30,952 nt of DNA from Saccoglossus kowalevskii (lineage: Eukaryota > Hemichordata > Enteropneusta > Harrimaniidae), in the NCBI RefSeq assembly GCF_000003605.2, contig NW_003134838.1:217728-248679 (forward strand), read 5' to 3'. Position numbers and translations under genes: made by a program. Of this stretch, positions 10,901-20,550 are shown in pieces. The notes under the pieces were generated by a model that made no database searches, had not been told where the DNA came from, and saw only the letters and a program-made list of their open reading frames with translations. The first letter of the stretch is position 1. The number at the start of each line of letters is the position of its first letter.

Positions 10901-12340
10901 ACAGGGACTGTGTCATTTTCAAAATTAGCTATAGAAATTTACAAAAAAAATGTACAATTTACAATTTGATTTTACATAAACCTATGTTTCTGTTTAGCTA
11001 TTAAAGTTTATTAAAAAAAATGTTCATGGCTAATGGACTACCCAATACAACATGTGACCAGCAATGGACTACCCAATACAACATGTGACCAGCAATGGAC
11101 TACCCAATACAACATGTGACCAGCAATGGACTACCCAATACAACATGTGACCAGCAATGGACTACCCAATACAACATGTGACCAGCAATGGACTACCCAA
11201 TACAACATGTGACCACCAATGGACTACCCAATACAACATGTGACCAGCAATGGACTACCCAATACACCATGTGACCACCAATGGACTACCCAATACAACA
11301 TGTGACCACCAATGGACTACCCAATACAACATGTGACCACCAACCTTTCTACCCAATACAACATGTGACCACCAACCTTTCTACCCAATACAACATGTGA
11401 CCACCAACCTTTCTACCCAATACAACATGTGACCACCAACCTTTCTACCCAATACAACATGTGACCACCAACCTTTGAAATTTTGCTAATTTCGATCCCT
11501 GCATGCAGTAAGTGATGATGTCATCCAACAACTAGAATTGCGAACTTAAGTTAATTTAGTACATGTTCGTATTATAGTAGGCACTTTGTAGTAACAGTGC
11601 TTCTCATTCCTATCTTTTAATACTGTTCCGTGCATCTGCTCTGAGTCAGTTATCTGGGATGCCTCAGCTGATTTTGTTTGGGTGTCAATGTGTTTGTGTT
11701 TCTGTGGTAACTGTGAAAGTGTTCATTGGCCAACATTTGGGTCCATTGATGATAATATAACGTTATACACATGTAATGTTCCAGTCAACTACACGCCACA
11801 GGGAAGTTGCAAAACTTCTCCTATATTACTGTAAAATCTGTATTAGAAGCAGCGGCTTCTATTAAAATGGTGCAAAGCAACAGAAGTGATGTGGCTTCTA
11901 TTAGAGCATCTACACTTGTGACAAATGATGAATTTTTGGATCTCAATTGTTCACAAAGAATGGGTGCAACTTCTATTAGGGATGCGGTTTCTAATACAGA
12001 TTTTACGGTACTGTAATAATATGGTAGGAAGTGTGTATATTTCTGAAATGAAAATATAATTTCTCCAATCATGTATTTATTGAATTATTTATTTAATTTT
12101 TTTCAGATGGAGACATCCTGTGTTGGAGTACATGAAGCACTGAAAGTTGTCATAGACTATCAAACACATTTTAGGTTACGAGAAGCACAGAGCCGTGTGC
12201 GAGCGGAACACATGAATGAACGTATACAATACTGGTCGGTAGGCCAGGCAGTGGTGATCCTCGTTACTTCACTAGGACAAATTCTTATTTTAAGAAGTTT
12301 TTTCACAGAGAAGAGGCCTAGTTCATCAGGAAAGATTTAA
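4825..12340 (+). CDS. TMED7: p24-family cargo receptor, TMED3/TMED7 type, complete, join(4825..4977,9305..9553,12107..12340)
   Basis: Three exons with GT-AG introns, all phase 0, give a 211-aa protein, close to the usual 210-225 aa of the family. Order: signal peptide (about 1-21, [10 protein letters not shown] core); lumenal GOLD domain starting ELTFELPDN, with the expected disulfide pair at Cys35 (ARQCF) and Cys96 ([12 protein letters not shown]); coiled-coil region with the p24 signature [14 protein letters not shown]; one membrane span (about 177-196); and a short cytosolic tail with the FF pair (199-200) and KR that COPII and COPI coats are known to read. FELPDNA-QCF and KKQYDSFT are typical of the TMED3/7 branch rather than TMED2, 9 or 10. 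p24 proteins form hetero-oligomers that load cargo such as GPI-anchored proteins and cycle between ER and Golgi. The start is the first ATG giving a signal peptide. TMED3 and TMED7 are often a single gene in invertebrates, so the exact symbol is uncertain; the family is not. Confidence 0.94.
4978..9304 (+). other. TMED intron 1
   Basis: A 4,327-bp intron from GTAAGT to TTTACCAG. No internal exon with protein similarity. It holds an (ACTG)6 microsatellite at 6142-6165 and a GT-rich tract near 8250-8310. Short ORFs in it lack conservation or coding character. Confidence 0.85.
6142..6165 (+). repeat. (ACTG)6 microsatellite
   Basis: Six perfect tandem copies of ACTG in TMED intron 1, preceded by one extra A. 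Confidence 0.95.
9305..9553 (+). CDS. TMED7: TMED exon 2 (main GOLD domain)
   Basis: Encodes residues 52-134, from [16 protein letters not shown] through KKQYDSFTW and [18 protein letters not shown] to ATALTL. The acceptor follows a pyrimidine tract (TTCTCTTTACCAG|GTT) and the donor is TTG|GTAAGT, both phase 0. Similarity to p24 proteins stops at the donor. The family pattern YDVDC reads YDVDA here, so an extra lumenal Cys found in some TMED7 proteins is absent; the two structural Cys remain. Confidence 0.94.
9613..9778. mobile_element. MITE next to the TMED exon 2 donor
   Basis: About 166 bp, with long imperfect TIRs: 9619-9650 against the reverse complement of 9741-9772 differ at 4 of 32 bases, and outer bases extend the match (AGCTC...GAGCT). 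Shared core GCAATTTACAGTTTTT. It starts 60 bp after the exon 2 donor. A transcript would fold into a hairpin. No coding capacity. Confidence 0.7.
9862..10880 (+). repeat. Dispersed repeat with head module and degenerate ~140-bp units
   Basis: The head shares GAGCTTATCATATGAGTGAT (9881-9900) and the later AATGTGCATTGCT plus AGCGGAGCTAT (about 10158-10184) with 29270-29530. It then has imperfect units of about 140 bp that repeat TCATTCAAANTTGGCACATA, CATGTCCATGAC and the palindrome-like ATGGC-GACTGG-GCCATCTTG (10350, 10489, 10620). The 144- and 132-codon ORFs here arise from the repeat. Confidence 0.65.
11032..11477 (+). repeat. Minisatellite, 14 copies of a 31/32-bp unit
   Basis: Units starting TACCCAATACAACATGTGAC lie at 11039, 11070, 11101, 11132, 11163, 11194, 11225, 11256, 11287 and 11318 (31-bp spacing), then 11350, 11382, 11414 and 11446 (32-bp spacing). 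The unit tail changes from CAGCAATGGAC through CACCAATGGAC to CACCAACCTTTC along the array. Located in TMED intron 2. No protein function: frames shift between the two unit lengths. Confidence 0.97.
11824..12018 (+). mobile_element. MITE copy B (full-length TIR element)
   Basis: A 195-bp element with complementary ends (TATTACTGTAAAATCTGTAT and its counterpart at 11992-12018). It matches 19-203 in direct orientation. It ends about 90 bp before TMED exon 3. The ORFs on both strands here are mirror readings of the inverted repeat and not genes. Confidence 0.7.
12107..12340 (+). CDS. TMED7: TMED exon 3 (coiled coil, membrane span, tail)
   Basis: Encodes residues 135-211 plus a TAA stop. It follows a T-rich tract and TTTTTTCAG. 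It starts [19 protein letters not shown], contains [12 protein letters not shown] and WSVGQ just before the membrane span, and ends with the tail [15 protein letters not shown]. There is no C-terminal KKXX signal; the FF-x-x-KR arrangement is what this p24 branch normally uses. Confidence 0.94.
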   Translation: METSCVGVHEALKVVIDYQTHFRLREAQSRVRAEHMNERIQYWSVGQAVVILVTSLGQILILRSFFTEKRPSSSGKI

Positions 12341-12531
12341 AAAAAATACAAACTTTTTTGACATATTTTTTTTACTTGTTGAAAAAACGTTATTTTCATA
12401 TGCATCCGAGTTTCAATCAACATGATGTAATCAGATGGTATGGTATGGCATAGCGCAAACTAGATTCCATAATCTGTCACCGCTATTAAAATAGTTTTTA
12501 TTATCTAGTATTTAAAAATAAATGTTCAAAT
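12341..12531 (+). other. Start of TMED 3' UTR with first poly(A) signal candidate
   Basis: It follows the stop codon directly. AATAAA at 12517-12522 is the first canonical signal. Other candidates lie at 13763-13768, 14857-14862 and 18178-18183; the last is followed by a GT-rich tract. Which one is used cannot be told from sequence. Confidence 0.4.
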
Positions 12532-12801
12532 ACCGTATTTGCTCTATTGGCGAGTGTATGCACTAATGTAAATACTATGTTGAATACGCCACCATTTGAC
12601 CTATGCGTGCACTTGTGATATGATTTTTAAAACCGAAGCAAACAGATGATTGCTCAAATATCGACGGTTTTCCTGTATTGCTCTACTCTAGTATCGTAAG
12701 TTTTTTCTCATGCTACTAACAAACAAAAAAAAAAACAAAAAAAAAACAGTATTTTGGCCTTGCACTTTTTTTGAGTTGTGCTTCTAATAGAGCAAATATG
12801 G
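12532..12801. mobile_element. Inverted-repeat element containing the 96-bp repeat
   Basis: ACCGTATTTGCTCTATTGG (12532-12550) is complementary, with few mismatches, to 12783-12801 (TCTAATAGAGCAAATATGG). The motif resembles the CTTCTATTAGAG blocks of the MITE at 11824. Inside lies the 96-bp segment 12603-12698 that recurs upstream of the ADAM gene. Confidence 0.45.
12603..12698 (+). repeat. 96-bp direct repeat, copy 1
   Basis: Identical to 20215-20310 except for two substitutions (G/A and C/A). Runs from ATGCGTGCACTTGTG to CTCTAGTATCGTA. Confidence 0.93.
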
Positions 12802-15800
12802 TTGCGATTTGATCAAAAGCATATTCTTGGTGAGCTTGCCACAAGAAAGTTGAGCATTAATACAAGTTGGGTGTTAACGCTATTATGTTTGACATATCTG
12901 TTCTATATTATTAAATGTATGCGTGTAAACCCAATCTAGTCTACGGGAATGTGATGCACATTGTAAAATACAATGTACTGCCAATTCCTTGGCATGCATG
13001 GTCTGTGATGACCCTTAAAACGGTCATCTAACTTTTTGATTCGCCCTTCAAACTCTTTTGTGATGGGCTGCTGACTCGTGCACAGCCGGTAAAAATAACT
13101 AGTTATTCCAACGATACAAGGGACCAGATTCCCAAGTTACGGGTAACTAGTATTTCCAGTTACCTTGAGAGTACAGTGCCTACCATTCTGTGCCAGATCT
13201 GTTAAGTTTGACCAATCTCTTCACTGTATCTCATCACTTTGACATTTGACTATTGGCGTGTTGTGTCAGAATTTATAATCTTTGTTCTACAATTTTTCAC
13301 TTTGCTCATCTACTCGTTTTCTTTCTGTCTGCAATTGTATAAAAGGTATTTTTTGTGTGTACAATTTGTGAATAGTTGGTGTATAGAGTTCGTTTACTTT
13401 AAATCTGCTTGACCTGTTTTTTGGTTGGATGGGCTTCATTTGAATGTGATAATTTATACGATACAACCGTGCAGTTATTTTGAATATTCTGCACGATACA
13501 TATGCAAAATACACCATGTGACTATTTTGAACCAATCAGATGCATTGTAGAATTAATAATTTTATGGCATTCACAAGGATTAGTGCAACTATTCCTGTGA
13601 AATGTTTTCTGCTGCCAAATTTAGATTTTCTTTTACTGGCAAAATCCGTATGCCGCATTTATAACCAGTGTCAAGACAGTTTTGTTGTAGATAGGTATTT
13701 TATTTAATAACTGGTTTTATGTATAATTTAGTAATGTAGTGTATGAAAATTATGTCGTATGAAATAAATGGTTCGTTTCTGGTAACCATAGTAACCAGAT
13801 TGCTAGTGCCGACCAGATCCGTTGTATGTTCGAACTACAAAGTGATGTTCACTTTACTTTTCTAGTTGCTAGACCAATTCTTCGTGCACTTGGGGAAAGT
13901 TTTGAGAAATGCTCCTATACAGAACAATATTCACCGTCAGCAACGTGTTTGCTTATCAGATGAGAAGCTGCAAAGTCATTGGACAATATAACATTTATCA
14001 AGATTAGTTTAAACAAGTGGGCCAACCATTCGTCTGCATTTATTGTATTCATTATTGATTCATCTGTTGTACTTACTTTGAACATATTCATTACATATTT
14101 TACCCCTGAATCCTTTGGATAGAACAGACTGGCTCAACCCCGGGAATTTAATTGTTGATAATTTATTTCAAAGAAGTGATCTGGAAGACTTGGGTGGCCT
14201 TAGACCTGTCAGGCGGCAATATTTGTGTATCCCTATGCAAGCTTAAATCGCCACTATCCCATCTATGTGATGCAAACAGAATGGAAAGAAATTAAATACA
14301 CAACTCAAATGCAATTGAGACGAGACGTGAAATTGATCTATGTATGATGGAATGTATAAATGACAGGGTCAAGTCGCTATACTGTGTGATAAAAATGAAA
14401 TCTGTGAAACCCACCCAACTGGTAGTACTAAACGTTACAGAAACACTCTATTCGTTCAAACTTTTCTCATTTTGCATTGAACCCTGCCCCTTGCATACAT
14501 GTTTATCATGCTGCTTGTATTGTAGCTTTGTCTTCATATTTATTAGTCGTGGAGCAGTCTAGATATTTGTCTAGCCATATTAAAAGATGTCTGTAGAGTT
14601 TGCATTAACTGTAGAAATGAAACTCCAAAGTAAAGCCATCACTGTTTGACATTGAAAAACTGAAATGTATTTTTCTGCCGTAGAATTCATATGAATGTCT
14701 TAGTATGCACAATATTTTTTTAGTAATAGCATTAAATCCAAATTAAATGTGTAATAATAAGAGGGGAGTTTTGAACAATGTGATGTAATTGTTATGAAGC
14801 CAATTCATATTCACAGTTGTATGAAATATTTATTTTGATTCAGTTCCGATGTGCAAAATAAATTTATTAAATAGCAACAGTGATTATTTGGTTGACACTT
14901 TTCGTTCATAAACTGATGTTCGTATGAGTACCGTATACATGATGAGCAATGTCTGCCGTTGCTTGATTGCTGGTATTTTTAGGGTTCGTAAATCCTGCGA
15001 TACTGTATATCGCGTGTATTTTCTAACTCTGGGAAACCATAATACTGCACTCTTACTAAGCTTTGGATGGAATTGTTTTGTTTAAGACTGGCTATAATGT
15101 TTACTTGCTGTATTCCATGAACGTGTAGTGTTTAAATATGTCTGAATTAAAATAATTCTATCAATGTGTTATTCACAGTGCAGACGTACCTGAGTGATTA
15201 ATGGATTGACAGGTAGAAACTAAAGTTACAAACATATTGTGGTACCTTTATATGTGGTCCATATTTCTACTTTCTCAAATTTTCACATTTTATTATTTGA
15301 TTAATCTGGTTCAGTCGCTCATGGCATAAAAGATAATGGAACATTACCTTCCCCTATCATGGTATGCCAGGTATAACATTAAGTATACTGTACAATACTT
15401 TATTTAATTTTCATCGATTTTAATGTAAGATGTAGAAAAAAAAAAGGTATGTTCGCTGAATTTTATTTTCACTGAATCATTCCTTCAGCGAAAATTTCCC
15501 TTGTGTCCTTCAACACTTTATGTCATTGATGTTCGCAACATTTTGTCTTCTCGAATGCCATGAAATCTGCAAATTTGGCCAATTCCTAGAAGCAAAAATT
15601 AAACTGTATTTAATTTGCATTTAAAATGTTTGCTGCGCATTGAACATTAAGCCCAGTTGACTGACTGGAATTGTATCCATTTGGGGACTACAAAAGTTGA
15701 CATGCTTTCACTAAAGTCATACCATTGTGTGTTGGATTAGTTGGGTTGGATTTCATAAGCTGTAATTGCGATAGTGTAGTATGCATACATTGGGCACATG

Positions 15801-17479
15801 TTGAAACAGTTTTGTGTGTGAATCACAAGGTTAACTATACATCTAATGACTCTCGCCTGTTTATTAGAATTATTGTTGACACTATGGTCAATCTCTTCAG
15901 ATGGGTATGCTAAAGGTAATATATTGAAATGTGATAACATAACATTTTCTTAGAGACCTTTGTTGTAATTTTTCATAACAGAAACGCCATATCTAAGAAT
16001 TGCATATATCTATGTAAGGATATGTTAGCATTAAACTGTTTGGTTTGCATTGGGTGTTCAGAAGAGATGTTCATCTTATGGCAAATAGAGTAGAATATCT
16101 GAGCTGTACCAGTAGTTGTATTTTTGATTGTTCATTTTGAAGCAGACAATTTTTAAGATTTTTTTTTAGAGGTGTGTTAGGAGATACTGTAGGAATTCAG
16201 TTTGCACTTGGGTAATAACTGGGACTCTGCGATTTCATTGGTTCGAGGGAGTCGTGGTTGCTATCATTGTGCACCAAACGAGTCTGCGACTTTGCCCTTT
16301 TCACCACCAGTTCCCTCTTTTCATCACAAATTCACAAAATAGTCCTGTTTATAGTCTGCACTTTCCTTCAGAAGATTGGAATAAAAATTACCAAACTTTT
16401 TTTGTAAAAACTAAAAAAGAATTGACTCTAATTTTGTCAGTTGGCTCCAAAATTAGGATTCATTACTAGAAATTTTTAAAAATATATAAGAAAAATGTGG
16501 GTGAGAAAGTCTGGTGGTGAAAAGGTTGAGAAAATTGATTATCATAATTGCTCTCAAATTTTGAAATTGCAAATGTTAGTGGGTTGCAGTATTGCATTGG
16601 TTTGTGCAGAGTTTTATACGAGAAATTTACAAGGGATTGGTATTCCAGCAGTTTTTTTTATAAAACAAATTACATGAAATATCTTCTGTAGTATATTGAC
16701 TAAAGCTGTGTGGTTGCCCAAGTTTAGGCTTACGTTCATTCAATTCATTTAAAAGCCTGTGGTCGTCATGCTGTATCAGTTCGTTTGTGTAAGACAGTGT
16801 ATTTCCTGCATGTGTAATATGTCGCGTTGAAACTGTATCGAACATGACAAGATGGCAGCCTTTAAGTACATTTTCAAAAGAAAAAAAAAAAACAATGTTA
16901 ATGCCCATCCTATGTAACAGTTTTTCATTCTAGATGTAATTTATTGCTATCAAGCTGTTTATATTTGTTTGAAATGCATATGATGAAATTGGTATTTCCA
17001 GTAGCAATTTATTGTGACGACTTAGACAACTATTTTTATATGTTTGCAACTAAAAAAAGTATGTAACATTCATTCTAGTATTTTTGAGTATTCGAGTTTC
17101 TTGTCATATCTAGTTGTTAGCTTAGAACTTTAACTTGATCTGTGAGAGCAGACCAGGCGATAGACTTTTAAACAGTTGTGAAGTGTTCATGATTTGTTTT
17201 GTTATCAACCACATAGTTTACGACTGGTTTATGATGTTTACTTTCACACCAGTGCGAGGCTACAGGGGGGAAATTGGCTACAAAATGGTGTTCTATAGTT
17301 GGGATTCATAGAGCGTTTATTTGCCTGTGTAGGAGAATAACCCTTGTTTGGTGGAATTCGATATGCAAAGTAACATATGTCAAATTCTCCTATTCAGCCC
17401 GCACTCCTTCGCCTTTATCACAGAGCTGTGGATAGGTGTATTATTGTGACGAGCCTCGTTACCAATGACAATTGGTGAT
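12802..17479. other. Long non-coding stretch after TMED
   Basis: About 4.7 kb without a recognisable exon on either strand. It could be a long TMED 3' UTR or intergenic DNA. A match to the RFX X-box consensus, GTAACCATAGTAAC, is at 13782-13795. Several ORFs of 60-93 codons lack coding character. Confidence 0.5.
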
Positions 17480-17830
17480 TTTCCAAACAATTGCGAGATC
17501 TCGCGAGATGCATGAAAGACGCGCGTCGAACGTCTGCCGCAAAAATAGACCGATTTGATTTTGAACTAGAATTTATTAATTTCGTAGCTTACATTGACCG
17601 GCCGATCGTCGACAGAGGAATATTGCTTCCGAATACCCCCACTTAATCGAAATTGCCTATCATCAAATGTGGACAGCACATTATTAAGCATGGAAATGTC
17701 CCCGAAATACTTTCGCGTTTGTCGAATCCCACGCGATGTTTGACGCGACTACGACGCTATGACCTTTGTTTGTCCTGTTTTTACGTTCGATTTCACGCAT
17801 AACGCGTGATTCTCGCAGTGTACGGAAAAT
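17480..17830. promoter_or_regulatory. CpG-rich block with TCTCGCGAGA palindrome
   Basis: Locally rich in CpG (GCGCGTCGAACG, GGCCGATCGTCGAC, ACGCGACTACGACGC) against a CpG-poor background. The 10-bp palindrome TCTCGCGAGA at 17499-17508 is a known element of TATA-less, often bidirectional promoters. A start site for an upstream non-coding exon of the ADAM gene, or for an unseen transcript, is possible. Confidence 0.35.
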
Positions 17831-19265
17831 GGTCATTACTAGAACAAATTAGAAACAGTTGGGAGCACACCACTATAGTTATATCTGGCTCAGTGACTGC
17901 CAAAACAGTGATTTCCTTATAACAACTATACACAGTTTTGCATATGAAGCGGTCTTTACACTCGTGCTACGCTCTTTCAGTAGTCGACAAATCTAACCCC
18001 TCTTTTTTTTTTGGTTTGTTTCTGTGATATGAAAAGCAGTAGATGCACATTATTTCTGTATTTGTGAATTGTTATAAAATATGTATGTGAAACATGGTTG
18101 TAATAATTGGAGGAAGAAATTTTACTTTGTGTGTAATGGTTGTTTTCAGGCCCTATTTATTTCACTTTTGTTAAGTAAATAAACTGAAGTGCAACATGAT
18201 CATTTATGTGGGTTGTTATTGAGTATTGATATGTTTTATAACACCGAATCGTAGTCTGATGGGCAGTATGATACAGGTCGTGGGTCAACATATTATTTTA
18301 GTCCAATTTCAACACATGTAATTCAGTAATTCTTATTAGCTCCACGATATCACTTACATGATCAACTCCGTAATTACATAAACATACCTAGAGATTGAAC
18401 AAACAACTCGGGACTAACACCTTACATTTACATAAACCCATGACTGACAGCCAGTTTGAGCAGTCAAAACGACTGTTTGAATCATGCTTTTCCGTCGCTT
18501 TTACGCGGAAATCGCACTGACATCGCACCGAACTCGTAAATTAACATCGCAGTTGTATCGCGGACATATTCATGTTTGTGTACGACATGAAAATAAAGCA
18601 CCACAGGCGTTAAGATTGCCGAAAAGAGTGATTTTGCGGAGCACCCCGAAGAGATGTTTCACGCTTGAGTGTCATTTGCATACTGAAAAGTGGCGGCCAT
18701 CTTTCCTTTTATACACCCAGACCCGCGGTTTAACATAAAATGATGAAGGTGACGGTAATGTTATTAGGGTTCACCATTTGAAATCGTAAGGCTGGTTGGA
18801 CATGCTGGCTAGACACTAAGAGAAAAAGATGCGTGTGAGGTGTTGTAGAGAAAATATGGTTGGCACATTCAACACAGACGAGATACCATGAATAAAAAAA
18901 ATGCCCTTGAGATTATTCCAGCCACTCCCATTTTAAATGGTTGCCCCTGTGCTGTGGCTATGAATGTTTTAAAGGATACTGATACTTAATATTGCATATG
19001 GATAGTCACTGCAGTGAACTGCTTCCCCAGCCTGCATGGATTTGTACAAACACCTATAGTCTATTATAGTATGTAACAACATATTAGTACTGAAAAGTAG
19101 GTGATCCATCTTATTTATTAAAAAAAAAGTCAATTTCTTATGTTTGTGAGCACTAGATTTTTGGAACAATTAGTTGCTACTCAACCTTTTAAATATATTG
19201 TACACAAAACACATCAAAAGTAAATGATCAAATACATTATCCTGGGTTATTACTGATGATAATAA
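17831..19265. other. Non-coding stretch with a second CpG-richer patch
   Basis: No convincing gene. 18484-18738 is an 84-codon ATG ORF in CpG-richer DNA, very basic and not recognised; it may be a chance ORF in promoter-like sequence. GGCGGCCATCTTT (about 18692-18704) resembles a YY1 site in reverse. Confidence 0.4.
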
Positions 19266-19471
19266 ATAAATTGCGCCCTCTACTTCAATGATGTCAAAAG
19301 GACATGGGTGAAGGCAGTAATTGGTTTTGTAGTCATTTTTCACCTAGAACATAATGAAATCTTTCAAAAACATAACGTTCATTGACTACCTGTGGTATCA
19401 ATGCTTTGAACGTCATTCGTGTCTCCCATTCATGTCATCGAGATGCTTTGTCACTAGAGGGCGCGATTTAT
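19266..19471. mobile_element. Small inverted-repeat element (MITE-like)
   Basis: ATAAATTGCGCCCTCTA (19266-19282) is complementary to TAGAGGGCGCGATTTAT (19455-19471) with one mismatch in 17. About 206 bp, no coding capacity. Confidence 0.55.
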
Positions 19472-19599
19472 AGGAAAGCTTACTGAAAGTACATGAAAAT
19501 CCACCCTGTCTTATTTTTAGTCATGTAAAAAAACTATAAATCGTCATTTTACATGTCCGGAGCTGTTTCTCAGATATGACTAGGCTAATTTGGATCAAA

Positions 19600-19780
19600 G
19601 TTGGTATGTTGATCATACATATTGGGTTATAGTTGCATGTCATATTTTTCTTGTGATTCAAACTAATATGGCTGACTGGTGGCCATTTTGTTTTTCATGA
19701 TACTCCTGCCTATTTTCCTATGAGTGCAATGAACATTTCTGTTTAAATTTTGTACAAAGACAGTATACCAATAAATTCTC
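19600..19780 (+). repeat. Dispersed repeat fragment (same family as 9862-10880)
   Basis: Contains ATGGCTGACTGGTGGCCATTTTGTTTTTC (about 19668-19696), the same palindrome-like core as at 10350, 27260 and 27557, with similar flanks. Confidence 0.5.
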
Positions 19781-20204
19781 GTGTAAAAGCACTAAATCAC
19801 AATTTTTTTACAAATCCATCTCCTATTAATGGTTTCAATGTAATCTCAATGACTTCATCAGCATCCAATTGATATGTCAGATCACAAAATTTTGGACGGG
19901 GTCTGTCATTAACAATGACTTGTAGCTATTATTTTAGTGGCTAGTCTTAGCGGAAAAACGGCCGTTTTGTGGGCCTTTTAGTTCCTGTTTTACTAATAAG
20001 TCACCTGTCTGTACAGGAACGGTTTACTTTCTTACTTTTAGTGGCTTTTTGAAATTATCAATGCAATTTTGGGTGAAAATATGGAATCCGTTACACCTAT
20101 CCTCTATTCACAAACCCGTTGAGTTTGACAGAAAACGTAGATTACCGCCCTCACCTCAGTTATTTTTGTACAAGTTAATCTTTTTGCACTGGATTCTGGG
20201 TAAC

Positions 20205-20459
20205 CGAGATGCGCATGCGTGCACTTGTGATATGATTTTTAAAACCAAAGCAAACAGATGATTGCTCAAATATCGACGGTTTTCATGTATTGCTCTACTC
20301 TAGTATCGTACAGAGTGTTACAATATTGAGCAACAGTTGTTGGATAGCTTTGGATCCAAAAATTATTCTACTTATGCACAAAATTTCGTCCTTGACACCG
20401 GTCACTACCTTCGATTTTGTTTTGTGTTAGTCGTCTGTCATATTACTTCATTAATAACT
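20205..20459 (+). promoter_or_regulatory. Candidate promoter/5' UTR of the ADAM10-like gene
   Basis: The 255 bp upstream of the start codon contain TGCGCATGCG (20210-20219), a match to the NRF1 consensus common in CpG promoters, followed by the 96-bp repeat. CpG density rises from here into intron 1. No TATA box at a useful distance. The start site is unknown. Confidence 0.35.
20215..20310 (+). repeat. 96-bp direct repeat, copy 2 (upstream of ADAM start)
   Basis: 94 of 96 bases match 12603-12698. It ends 149 bp before the ADAM ATG, so it probably lies in the promoter or 5' UTR. Just before it, and overlapping its first bases, is the NRF1-like TGCGCATGCG (20210-20219). Confidence 0.93.
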
Positions 20460-20550
20460 ATGCTTTTCCGCACTTCAAACCATAGTTTTGTTTGCGACAT
20501 TTCCCTGTACACAGTCCTGCTCCTGTTCTGCAGTGTAGTGAAGTCACAAG
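20460..20550 (+). CDS. ADAM10: ADAM10-like exon 1 (signal peptide)
   Basis: Thirty codons plus one base. It has an 8-residue hydrophobic core (YTVLLLFC region) and ends VKSQ, then donor ACAAG|GTTAGT in phase 1. The first in-frame ATG in this reading frame is at 20460. The single base G joins the AT of exon 2 to make Asp31. The placement rests on the signal peptide, the splice phase and the match to the exon 1/exon 2 boundary of ADAM10, which also falls just after the signal peptide. Confidence 0.75.

Noticed and set aside
11807-12072. ORFs on both strands near TMED exon 3
   Set aside because: Mirror readings of MITE copy B; the two products share VKSVLEAA-like segments because of the inverted repeat.
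18484-18738. 84-codon ATG ORF in CpG-richer DNA
   Set aside because: Very basic composition, no recognisable domain, poor start context; more likely a chance ORF in promoter-like DNA.
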